Shown: one piece after another, positions 1-5,737 of the stretch
Numbering within the stretch: position 1 is the first letter of the stretch
Layout of the letters: every line of letters begins with the position of its first letter
NCBI GenBank assembly: GCA_021796375.1
Contig: JAJYJF010000156.1
Location: forward strand, 1-6,030
Reading direction: 5' to 3'
From: Chloroflexota bacterium
GTDB lineage: Bacteria > Chloroflexota > Anaerolineae > Anaerolineales > Anaerolineaceae
DNA: 6,030 nt
Notes under the pieces: generated by a model
Database searches by the model: none
What the model saw: the letters and a program-made list of their open reading frames with translations, nothing else
Told to the model about the DNA's origin: nothing
Made by a program: the position numbers and the translations under genes

Positions 1-774
1 AGCGCGATCGTCGCGGTGCACAATTTCGGCAACCCGGCCGAGATCCATGCCCTGGAAGACCTCGCACGCCGGAAGGGGATCAAGCTCATCTTCGACGCGG
101 CGCACGGCTTCGGCTCCCTGTACCAGGGGGACCCGGTCGGCGCGCAAGGCGATGCCCAGGTCTTCAGCCTGAGCCCGACCAAGCTGCTCATCGCCGGCGA
201 GGGCGGGATTGTGGCGACCAATGACGACGGCCTGGCGGAAAAAATCCGCATGGGCCGCGAGTACGGGAATGACGGGCGCTACAACAGCGCGTTCGCCGGG
301 ATGAACGCGCGCATGCCCGAGTTCAACGCCTTGCTCGGCCTGCGCCACCTGGAGATGCTGGAAAGCGCTGCCGTCACCCGCAACGAGACCGCCAGCCTGT
401 ACCAGGAGGTCCTCTGCCGGCTGCCCGGGGTTGGCTTTCAGGAAGTTTTTCCCGGGAACCGAAACTCCTACAAGGATTACTCCATCACGATCGATCCGCA
501 GGCATTCGGCCTCACGCGCGATGAGCTGGGGGCGGCGCTGGCCGCTGAGAATATCGATACCCGGAAGTACCACTACCCGGCCGTCCACCGTCAAACGGCG
601 TATTCTTCCTACGATCGCGGCACCCCCCTGCCCCAGACCGATTGGCTGGCAGAGCGCAGCCTGAGCCTGCCGATATGGTCGAGCATGGACCCCCGGGTCA
701 GCCTGGGGATCTGCGAGGCCATCCAACACGCCTATGAAAATAACGCGGCAGTACATCAAAGACTACTCAAATAA
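1..774 (+). CDS. DegT/DnrJ/EryC1/StrS-family PLP-dependent sugar aminotransferase, C-terminal part (5' truncated by window)
   Basis: The reading frame is open from base 1 and ends at TAA 772-774, giving 257 residues. Complete members of this family have about 370-400, so roughly the first 115-140 residues lie outside the window. A GTG at 16 is inside the fold and is not a real start. Visible landmarks, numbered from base 1, are the strand/loop VHNFGNPAEI (6-15), DAAH (32-35) whose Asp contacts the PLP pyridine nitrogen, and FSLSPTK (55-61) whose Lys61 is the expected Schiff-base lysine, followed by the conserved GEGGIVATND. The C-terminal half carries family features such as RMPEFNALLGLRHLE and a KYHYPAVH segment. 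Family members transfer an amino group, usually from glutamate, to a 4- or 3-keto nucleotide sugar in the cytoplasm. The substrate cannot be fixed here. It is the upstream gene of a surface-sugar operon and overlaps the next gene by 41 bp. Confidence 0.93.
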   Translation, partial: SAIVAVHNFGNPAEIHALEDLARRKGIKLIFDAAHGFGSLYQGDPVGAQGDAQVFSLSPTKLLIAGEGGIVATNDDGLAEKIRMGREYGNDGRYNSAFAGMNARMPEFNALLGLRHLEMLESAAVTRNETASLYQEVLCRLPGVGFQEVFPGNRNSYKDYSITIDPQAFGLTRDELGAALAAENIDTRKYHYPAVHRQTAYSSYDRGTPLPQTDWLAERSLSLPIWSSMDPRVSLGICEAIQHAYENNAAVHQRLLK

Positions 775-2377
775 ACGCCGGCAGGTCCTGGTCGACTGGT
801 TCCGGTTGAAGATGACCGGCGAGGGGCTGCTGCGCATGCTGGCCGACGCGATCCTGGTGAATATCGCGCTGATCGCCGCGCTGGTGATCGTGCTGCTCTA
901 CCGGGTGGGCCTGGCCAACCCGGATTCAGACATCAGCTACCGCACCCTGTTCTGGGATTACCTTTCGATTTATGGCAACAACGCCCCGCCGCTGACCCTG
1001 CTCAGCATCATTATCTTCACCGCCAGCGGGTTTTATACCTACGGCCGGTACTACGCGGGGCGCTACAAGGTGCTGATCGTGGGTCAGGCGGTGTGCATCA
1101 CCTACCTGGTTTTCGGCGCGCTGTCCTTCGTCTCTCAGGGCAGCCTGTTCCCATTTCTCAAGTCGTTGCTCAGTCTATCCCGCGGCGCGTTCTTTATCGC
1201 CTGGGGGCTCTCGATCGTCCTGCTGATCTCGGCCCGGCTGTGGTCTTCGCTCTGGAAAGACATCACCCGCAAAGAGGGGGTCCAGCGGAAATCACAAAAA
1301 GCCAGGATGAAAAACGTGCTGGTGATTGGGGGAGCCGGGTACATCGGTTCCGCCCTGCTGCCGAAGCTTCTTGAAAAAGGCTACCAGGTGAGGCTGCTGG
1401 ACCTGCTGCTGTACGGGACCGAACCGATCGAGTCCTGCCTCACCCATCCGCACCTGGAAATCATCCAGGCTGATTTCAGGCAGATCGATCGGGTCGTCGA
1501 AGCCATGCGCGACATCGATGCCGTCGTGCACCTGGGCGGGATCGTCGGCGATCCGGCCTGCGAGCTGGACGAGAATCTGACCATCGACATCAACTTGATG
1601 GCTACGCGCATGATCGCCGAGGTCGCCAAGGGCAGCGGCGTCGGCCGCTTCGTCTTCGCCAGCACCTGCTCCGTCTACGGCGCCTCCGAACACAACCTCG
1701 ACGAGCGCTCCCAGCTCAACCCCGTCTCGCTCTACGCGCGCAGCAAGATCGCTTCCGAAAAAGTGCTCCAAAAAATGGCCAGCGAACACTTCTGCCCGGT
1801 GATCCTCCGCCTCGGAACGATCTACGGCCTCTCCGGACGGACCCGGTTTGACCTGGTCATCAACCTGCTGACCGCCAAAGCCGTGATGGACGGCGAGATC
1901 ACCGTCTTCGGCGGTGATCAGTGGCGGCCGTTCCTGCACGTGGATGATGCCGCCCGCGCCATCATGGATGTGCTCGCCGCGCCCCTGGACCTGGTCCACA
2001 ACCAGACGTTCAACGTCGGATCCAACGAGCAGAACTACACCATCAACCAGATCGCCGGGATCATCCAGCAGCACGTGCCCAGCGCGGAGATCGTCCGCAA
2101 GGGCGACGGAGCCGACCGCAGAAACTACTGGGTAAACTTCAACAAGATCAGCCGCGCTCTCCGCTTCCAGCCCAGCTGGACCGTCGACCAGGGGGTAGAG
2201 CAGGTCATCGACGCCATCCAGAGCGGAAGGGTGCTGGATTACCGCGACGCAAAATACAGCAACGTCCTCTTCTTGCGCCAGGAAGGCCACGAGCTGCTCT
2301 CCCGCGAAGGGAGCGAGTGGGCCTATCATCTCCTGGACGAGGCAGCGCGCAGCGATTCCCTGCTCGTTGATTCCTAG
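734..2377 (+). CDS. Membrane-anchored NAD-dependent epimerase/dehydratase (four-helix N-terminal domain fused to extended SDR)
   Basis: This 547-residue protein has two parts. Residues 1-190 hold four predicted membrane helices (about 34-56, 83-103, 112-132 and 150-170). A basic GRYYAGRYK stretch lies before helix 3, resembling the N-terminal membrane region of FlaA1/CapD-type sugar dehydratases and polyprenyl-phosphate sugar transferases. Residues 193-500 are an extended SDR. It shows the GGAGYIG Rossmann loop (199-205), Asp223 after strand 2 (suggesting NAD), Asp247 in the adenine pocket, Thr311 in STCSVYG as the likely catalytic hydroxyl, and YARSK with Tyr334/Lys338. The tail has DYRDAKYSN (502-510). 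It probably epimerises, dehydrates or reduces a nucleotide sugar at the inner face of the cytoplasmic membrane; the substrate is unknown. The start at ATG 734 lies inside the aminotransferase gene with a weak GAGG 15 nt upstream. ATG 812 (Met27) is an alternative that keeps all helices. The internal Met192 (1307) could start a soluble SDR. Neighbours support a polysaccharide role. Confidence 0.88.
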   Translation: MKITRQYIKDYSNKRRQVLVDWFRLKMTGEGLLRMLADAILVNIALIAALVIVLLYRVGLANPDSDISYRTLFWDYLSIYGNNAPPLTLLSIIIFTASGFYTYGRYYAGRYKVLIVGQAVCITYLVFGALSFVSQGSLFPFLKSLLSLSRGAFFIAWGLSIVLLISARLWSSLWKDITRKEGVQRKSQKARMKNVLVIGGAGYIGSALLPKLLEKGYQVRLLDLLLYGTEPIESCLTHPHLEIIQADFRQIDRVVEAMRDIDAVVHLGGIVGDPACELDENLTIDINLMATRMIAEVAKGSGVGRFVFASTCSVYGASEHNLDERSQLNPVSLYARSKIASEKVLQKMASEHFCPVILRLGTIYGLSGRTRFDLVINLLTAKAVMDGEITVFGGDQWRPFLHVDDAARAIMDVLAAPLDLVHNQTFNVGSNEQNYTINQIAGIIQQHVPSAEIVRKGDGADRRNYWVNFNKISRALRFQPSWTVDQGVEQVIDAIQSGRVLDYRDAKYSNVLFLRQEGHELLSREGSEWAYHLLDEAARSDSLLVDS

Positions 2378-3126
2378 TGTCTCACCAGGCACGTTTCCAG
2401 GCCGATTTTTACCCCGAATCCCGCTTCGGCGGTTTTTCCGATATCGACGGCACCATCGCCTTTTACGCCCGGGTCAACGCCCTCCTGGCCCGCGATGGAA
2501 TCGTGGTCGATTTCGGTTGCGGGCGCGGGGCGTACGGGGAAGATCCCGTCCCCTTCCGGCGGGGCCTGCGCATTTTGTCGGGGAAGGCCGCTAAGGTCAT
2601 CGGGCTGGATGCGAACCCCGCGGCCGCCGTAAATCCCTTCATCGATCAGTTCTACCTGCTCGAAGCCGGCGGCTGGCCCCTGGCGGATGCGTCCGCCGAT
2701 CTGGTCCTCTGCGATCACGTTCTGGAACACCTGCCCGATCCGGAGCTGTTCTTTCGCGAAGCGAGCCGGGTTCTGAAAGCCGGGGGGATATTGTGCGCGC
2801 GCACCCCGAACGCCTGGAGCTACGTCAGCCTGGCGGCCAGGCTGGTGCCGAACCGCTCCCACGCCGCCGTATTGAAACACGTCAAGGGGGCCGCGGCCGA
2901 GCAGGACGTTTTCCAGACCTTCTACCGCTGCAACAGCCTGCCGGCGCTGCGCGGCGCGCTGGCGCGCAACCGCCTGGAGGGGATTGTTTACGGCTACGAG
3001 GCGGAGCCTTCGTACCACTCTTTCTCCAGGCTGGCTTATTTTTTCGGGGTGATCCACCAGCGCTTCGCGCCCGGTTTTCTCCGCCCGGCGCTGTTTGTCT
3101 TTGCCCGGAGGAGCCCGGCGGTCTGA
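2377..3126 (+). CDS. Class I SAM-dependent methyltransferase (Methyltransf_11-like), polysaccharide cluster
   Basis: This 249-residue protein starts at GTG 2377, whose first base is the last base of the preceding TAG stop (TAGTG). No Shine-Dalgarno is visible, so it is probably translated by coupling to the epimerase gene. No nearby ATG is in frame, and the N-terminal FYPESRFGGFSDIDGTIAFY segment supports this start. SAM-binding motif I is VVDFGCGRG (43-51). The acidic residue after strand 2 is Asp78 in GLDAN. The post-motif DLVLCDHVLEHLPDPE (108-123) and RVLKAGG (131-137) are typical of Methyltransf_11. A C-terminal region with YGYEAEPSYHSFSRLAYFFG and HQRFAPGFLRPALF is hydrophobic and may contact membrane or lipid, but I see no clear helix anchor. 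It is a soluble enzyme that probably O-, N- or C-methylates a sugar or glycolipid made by the operon. The acceptor is not determinable. It is the last gene of the + strand operon. Confidence 0.9.
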   Translation: MSHQARFQADFYPESRFGGFSDIDGTIAFYARVNALLARDGIVVDFGCGRGAYGEDPVPFRRGLRILSGKAAKVIGLDANPAAAVNPFIDQFYLLEAGGWPLADASADLVLCDHVLEHLPDPELFFREASRVLKAGGILCARTPNAWSYVSLAARLVPNRSHAAVLKHVKGAAAEQDVFQTFYRCNSLPALRGALARNRLEGIVYGYEAEPSYHSFSRLAYFFGVIHQRFAPGFLRPALFVFARRSPAV

Positions 3127-3230
3127 GGGTCGAAAAAGACCCGGCCGAGAACTCTCCTGCCGCCGCAGGGATCTCCTCACCGCGGCCTGAGCCTGAGAAC
3201 ATCCGTCTCGCGCGGACCGGCCAGCCGCCG
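3127..3230. other. Convergent intergenic junction with weak hairpins
   Basis: This 104-bp gap lies between the stops of the + strand methyltransferase and the - strand DUF1206 gene. It holds two small stem-loops: GGGTC/GACCC (3127-3131 with 3138-3142, loop GAAAAA) and CCTGC/GCAGG (3156-3160 with 3165-3169, loop CGCC). Neither is followed by a proper T-tract on either strand, so a shared bidirectional termination zone is plausible by position but weakly supported. No further gene is seen. Confidence 0.35.
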
Positions 3231-4073
3231 TTATTCCACGTTGAAACTGATCTGACGGTAGCGGGCCAGGACAAGGCAGTAAATGCCGAAGGCGATCAGC
3301 CCCAGAGCTACCAGTCCGAGCAAATACGGCCCGTAGCTGGCTTTCGTCAGGCTTACCAGCGCACCCCCCAACCCTGACGCTTTCGCCGGGTTGGCAGCGA
3401 CCGCCGCCTGCGCCAGGAACACGCCGACCAGGGCAAACACCACACCCCGCGCCGCGTACCCAAAACGGCCCAGCCGGATGAAGCTGGTTCGCTCCTGGGC
3501 GCTCATGCGCCCGTACTGGAAGCGTTTTTCAAACGATCTGCGGTACGCAGAATAAATGGCATACAGGCCGACGACCAGGATGATCAACCCGATGACCCCG
3601 ATGATCAGCTGGCCTCCGGGCATCCGCATCACCCTCGCGGTGATATCGCCGGTATTCCCGCTTCCACCCCCGCGCCCCTGGACGACCTGGTAGGCGATAT
3701 ACGAGAGCGCTAGGTAGGAGATCCCGCTGACAAAAAAACCGATCCGTTTGATCGAGCCGGCTTTCCGGGAGCCTTCGTACTCCGGGTCGACCACCGCCTC
3801 AAATAAGCGCCAGAGGGAGTATCCAAGCAATCCGATGATGATGATCCACAGCAGGAACTTCCCAAATGGCTGGGACAGGATCCTCTGGAACACCGTATTC
3901 TGGTTTACATTCGGACTCCCCACCCCGAAAGCCGCCTGCAGGGCGAAGACACCGATCAGCCCGTAGACGATCCCTTTCGCGGCATATCCTAGTCGCGCCA
4001 GCGATTCGAGCCAGGGTGCCGCCTGGCCGGCCGCGCGTTCAACACTTCGCTTGGGTCCAGCTACCGAACTCAT
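3231..4073 (-). CDS. DUF1206 family membrane protein (three two-helix repeats)
   Basis: This 280-residue protein is read from ATG 4073 to TAA at 3231-3233. The frame stays open upstream to an ATG at 4175, but the start at 4073 is preferred. An AAGGAG/GGAGAG Shine-Dalgarno at 4082-4089 lies 8-10 nt before it, the family-like sequence begins soon after, and the upstream extension would run through the promoter. The protein is three copies of one unit: RLGYAAKGIVYGLIGVFALQ (about 27-46), a divergent RIGFFVSGISYLALSYIAYQ (about 110-129), and RFGYAARGVVFALVGVFLAQ (about 203-222). Each is followed by a second hydrophobic helix (about 71-90, 153-175 and 248-271), giving six predicted membrane segments. 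Two charged loops (about 91-108 and 176-201) separate the units. This matches DUF1206, a family of integral membrane proteins without an established function. The gene is monocistronic here, convergent with the sugar operon and downstream of the SDR/GNAT operon. Confidence 0.93.
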   Translation of the reverse strand: MSSVAGPKRSVERAAGQAAPWLESLARLGYAAKGIVYGLIGVFALQAAFGVGSPNVNQNTVFQRILSQPFGKFLLWIIIIGLLGYSLWRLFEAVVDPEYEGSRKAGSIKRIGFFVSGISYLALSYIAYQVVQGRGGGSGNTGDITARVMRMPGGQLIIGVIGLIILVVGLYAIYSAYRRSFEKRFQYGRMSAQERTSFIRLGRFGYAARGVVFALVGVFLAQAAVAANPAKASGLGGALVSLTKASYGPYLLGLVALGLIAFGIYCLVLARYRQISFNVE

Positions 4074-4081
4074 ACTTCTCA

Positions 4082-4089
4082 CTCTCCTT
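4082..4089 (-). promoter_or_regulatory. Ribosome binding site that fixes the DUF1206 start
   Basis: The minus strand reads AAGGAGAG here, 8-10 nt before ATG 4073. It is the clearest Shine-Dalgarno in the window and is the main reason to prefer this start over the in-frame ATG at 4175. Confidence 0.75.
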
Positions 4090-4145
4090 CCACCATTATT
4101 AATAGAAAGCCTCATCACTACAACCGGTAAAACTTTCCCAGACTT

Positions 4146-4174
4146 TTTATACCATTCTTGGTCCGATTTGTTCA
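4146..4174 (-). promoter_or_regulatory. Sigma70-type promoter for the DUF1206 gene
   Basis: On the minus strand a -10 box TATAAA (complement of 4146-4151) is preceded by TGG, giving an extended -10 (TGnTATAAA). A -35 box TGAACA (complement of 4169-4174, four of six matches to TTGACA) lies exactly 17 bp upstream. The region is AT-rich against a GC-rich background and sits directly after the hairpin at 4179-4207. The implied transcript start near 4139 leaves a leader of about 65 nt before ATG 4073. This is a consensus match by eye only. Confidence 0.55.
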
Positions 4175-4178
4175 CTAG

Positions 4179-4207
4179 GAAATCCCCGCCAGCCAGGCGG
4201 GGATTTC
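4179..4207 (-). terminator. Perfect 12-bp inverted repeat, probable terminator of the SDR/GNAT operon
   Basis: GAAATCCCCGCC (4179-4190) and GGCGGGGATTTC (4196-4207) are exact reverse complements separated by a 5-nt loop (AGCCA on the + strand). The stem has a GC-rich core next to the loop and AT-rich ends, so the A/T parts of each arm could serve as a short U-run. No T-tract follows outside the stem on either strand. It lies 45 nt past the stop of the minus-strand SDR gene and just before the DUF1206 promoter, which fits a terminator insulating the two units. Confidence 0.65.
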
Positions 4208-4252
4208 ACCCAGTACGCAAGCATGATTCAGGGGGGTGGAAAAGCGCTACGC

Positions 4253-5161
4253 CTAACTCCGCAGGCGCACCATCGACGCGCCCAGGCGGACAAAAGGCGA
4301 AAGCAGGAGGCTCTGCGCTGAAAAAGCGATCATCCGGTTCGCCCATCCGGGGACAAAGATGACCGGCCCGCCGTCGAGCGCTTCCAGCGACTGCCGCACC
4401 ACCTCCACCGCGGACATCCACAGGAAAACAGGCAGCCGGGAACGCGGGAAATCTGGCAGCGTATCGTGAAATTCCGTCACGGTGAACCCCGGGCAGAGCG
4501 CCTGGAATTTTACCCCCTGGCCCTTGTTCTCCAGGAACAGCGCTTCGGTAAAGTTGTTCAGATAAGCCTTGGTTGGGCTGTAGGTCACGCTCGTCGGGCC
4601 GGGGACGAACGCGGAGAGGGAGGAAACGTTGATAATCGTGCCGGAATGCCGGGCCAGCATCCCCGGAAGCGCGGCGCGGGTCAGCCCGACGACCGCTATG
4701 ACGTGTACGTCAATCATGCGCAGGTGTTCGTCGATGCTGCCCTCGATGAAGGGACTGGTGGCGCCAAAACCTGCGTCGTTCACCAGGATTTCCAGGTCTG
4801 GAAGTTCGGAGATCTCCTTCTCAACCCGGGCGGTGTCCGCTTCATTCGATAAATCCGCGCCGAGCACCCTGACGGTCACGCCCCAATCCCGCTCGAGCTC
4901 CTCGGCGATGGCCCTGAGCCGCGCTTCACGGCGCGCGACGAGGATCAGGTTATATCCGCGGGCGGCCAGCTGGCGCGCAAACTCGGTGCCAATCCCGCTC
5001 GAAGCCCCCGTCACGAGCCCCCAGCCGCGGCTGCCTCCACCCTGGCCCGATACCTGCGGGTTGTTGCTCACCCGCCGGTTGATCTCCCGCCACGCGGCGT
5101 ACCCCAGCGCCAGGAGACCCAATCTTACAAACCATCTGGATGTTTTTTGTTTTCTAGCCAT
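4253..5161 (-). CDS. Membrane-anchored classical short-chain dehydrogenase/reductase (SDR)
   Basis: This 302-residue protein starts at ATG 5161, immediately after the TAA of the preceding GNAT gene. A GGGGAGG Shine-Dalgarno at 5172-5178 lies 10 nt upstream. Residues 1-30 are basic with one hydrophobic stretch (about 11-24), read as an uncleaved N-terminal membrane anchor, followed by a Gly/Ser linker (about 38-46). The classical SDR fold then shows TGASSGIG (51-58), Arg77/Arg78 after strand 2 (suggesting NADPH), Asp103 in GADLS, NDAG (128-131, usually NNAG), catalytic Ser181 in VSSLSAF, YSPTK with Tyr194/Lys198, and CPGFTVTEF (223-231). His153 in DVHV sits where most classical SDRs have the tetrad Asn. 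The C-terminal 270-300 is fairly hydrophobic and may also touch membrane. It is expected to reduce or oxidise a carbonyl/hydroxyl on a lipid-like substrate, by analogy with membrane SDRs; the substrate is unknown. Confidence 0.92.
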   Translation of the reverse strand: MARKQKTSRWFVRLGLLALGYAAWREINRRVSNNPQVSGQGGGSRGWGLVTGASSGIGTEFARQLAARGYNLILVARREARLRAIAEELERDWGVTVRVLGADLSNEADTARVEKEISELPDLEILVNDAGFGATSPFIEGSIDEHLRMIDVHVIAVVGLTRAALPGMLARHSGTIINVSSLSAFVPGPTSVTYSPTKAYLNNFTEALFLENKGQGVKFQALCPGFTVTEFHDTLPDFPRSRLPVFLWMSAVEVVRQSLEALDGGPVIFVPGWANRMIAFSAQSLLLSPFVRLGASMVRLRS

Positions 5162-5737
5162 TTACCGATCGCCTCCCCTTCGCTCAGCCTTGGGCTGGCT
5201 GCCCCCTGCGGGCTTTTGATCGACCGCACCCCTGCGAATGCGCCAGTAAATTTCCTGCTGGGTCTCCCGGAAAACCTGAAAGCCCGACTTCTGAAGCACG
5301 CGGTGCGAAGCCAGGTTCGTCCGGAGTGTCTCAGCGCAGACCGAGCCGCAGCCCGGCTGGAGAAAAGCCCACGCGACGAGCCGCTGAACCGCCTCGGTCA
5401 TGTATCCCCGGCCCTGGTAGAGGGGAGAAATTCCATACCCGATTTCAACCTCCCCCTGATCATCCGGAAAACCTTTAAAACCAACCAGGCCCAGCGCAAC
5501 TTTTTCATCCCGGAGCACGATCAACCAGTAGGTGTACCAGGGATGGAGGGTCTCGCCGGCAAGCTCCATCTTTTCTAATTTTACATAAATTGCCCGGCGA
5601 GAGGCATCGCTGAAACACCCCTCAGCCAGGGTGCAGTTTAATGCTGCCGCCAGCTGTTCGGGGTCCGATAGCGACAGCCGCAGGTGCGCTGCCGGCAGAG
5701 CGGAAATCTCCAACCGCCGGGTGGCAAGGACGGGCAT
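5162..5737 (-). CDS. GNAT family N-acetyltransferase (RimJ/RimL-like, Acetyltransf_3)
   Basis: This 191-residue protein is read from ATG 5737 to TAA at 5162-5164. The open frame extends to an ATG at 5794, but the start at 5737 is preferred: MPVLATRRLEI is a typical beginning for this family, an AGGGG lies 4 nt upstream, and the ATG overlaps the TGA of the upstream gene (TGATG), indicating coupling. Signature segments are the strand ALGLVGFKG (81-89), VEIGYGISPLYQGRGYMTEAV (97-117) with the acetyl-CoA pyrophosphate loop QGRGYM, and ETLRTNLASHRVLQKSGF (136-153) with the conserved Asn and Ser of motif B. Enzymes of this group move an acetyl group from acetyl-CoA to an amine, for example the N-terminus of ribosomal proteins; the acceptor here is unknown. 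The last 20 residues are a Gly/Lys/Arg-rich tail beyond the fold. It is followed with no gap by the SDR gene. Confidence 0.9.
   Translation of the reverse strand: MPVLATRRLEISALPAAHLRLSLSDPEQLAAALNCTLAEGCFSDASRRAIYVKLEKMELAGETLHPWYTYWLIVLRDEKVALGLVGFKGFPDDQGEVEIGYGISPLYQGRGYMTEAVQRLVAWAFLQPGCGSVCAETLRTNLASHRVLQKSGFQVFRETQQEIYWRIRRGAVDQKPAGGSQPKAERRGGDR

Noticed and set aside
1292..2392. Long minus-strand open frame of 366 codons opposite the SDR part of the fusion gene
   Set aside because: It mirrors the codon phase of a GC-rich real gene, is rich in Asp/Val/Gly/Ala with no recognisable fold, and the opposite strand has clear conserved SDR motifs.
3127..3169. Strong bidirectional terminator after the methyltransferase
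   Set aside because: The stems are only 5 bp each and no T-run follows them; kept only as a weak junction note.
2374..3180. Minus-strand open frame of 268 codons opposite the methyltransferase
   Set aside because: Low-complexity Arg/Gly/Ala/Gln composition with no motif, while the + strand has full SAM-binding motifs in the right order.
4074..4175. N-terminal extension of the DUF1206 protein to the ATG at 4175
   Set aside because: It would place the start upstream of the -10 box and ignore the strong Shine-Dalgarno at 4082-4089; the extra 34 residues do not look like the family.
4629..5219. + strand open frame of 196 codons opposite the SDR gene
   Set aside because: Ser/Arg/Pro-rich with no motif; the minus-strand SDR has all its signature motifs over the same region.
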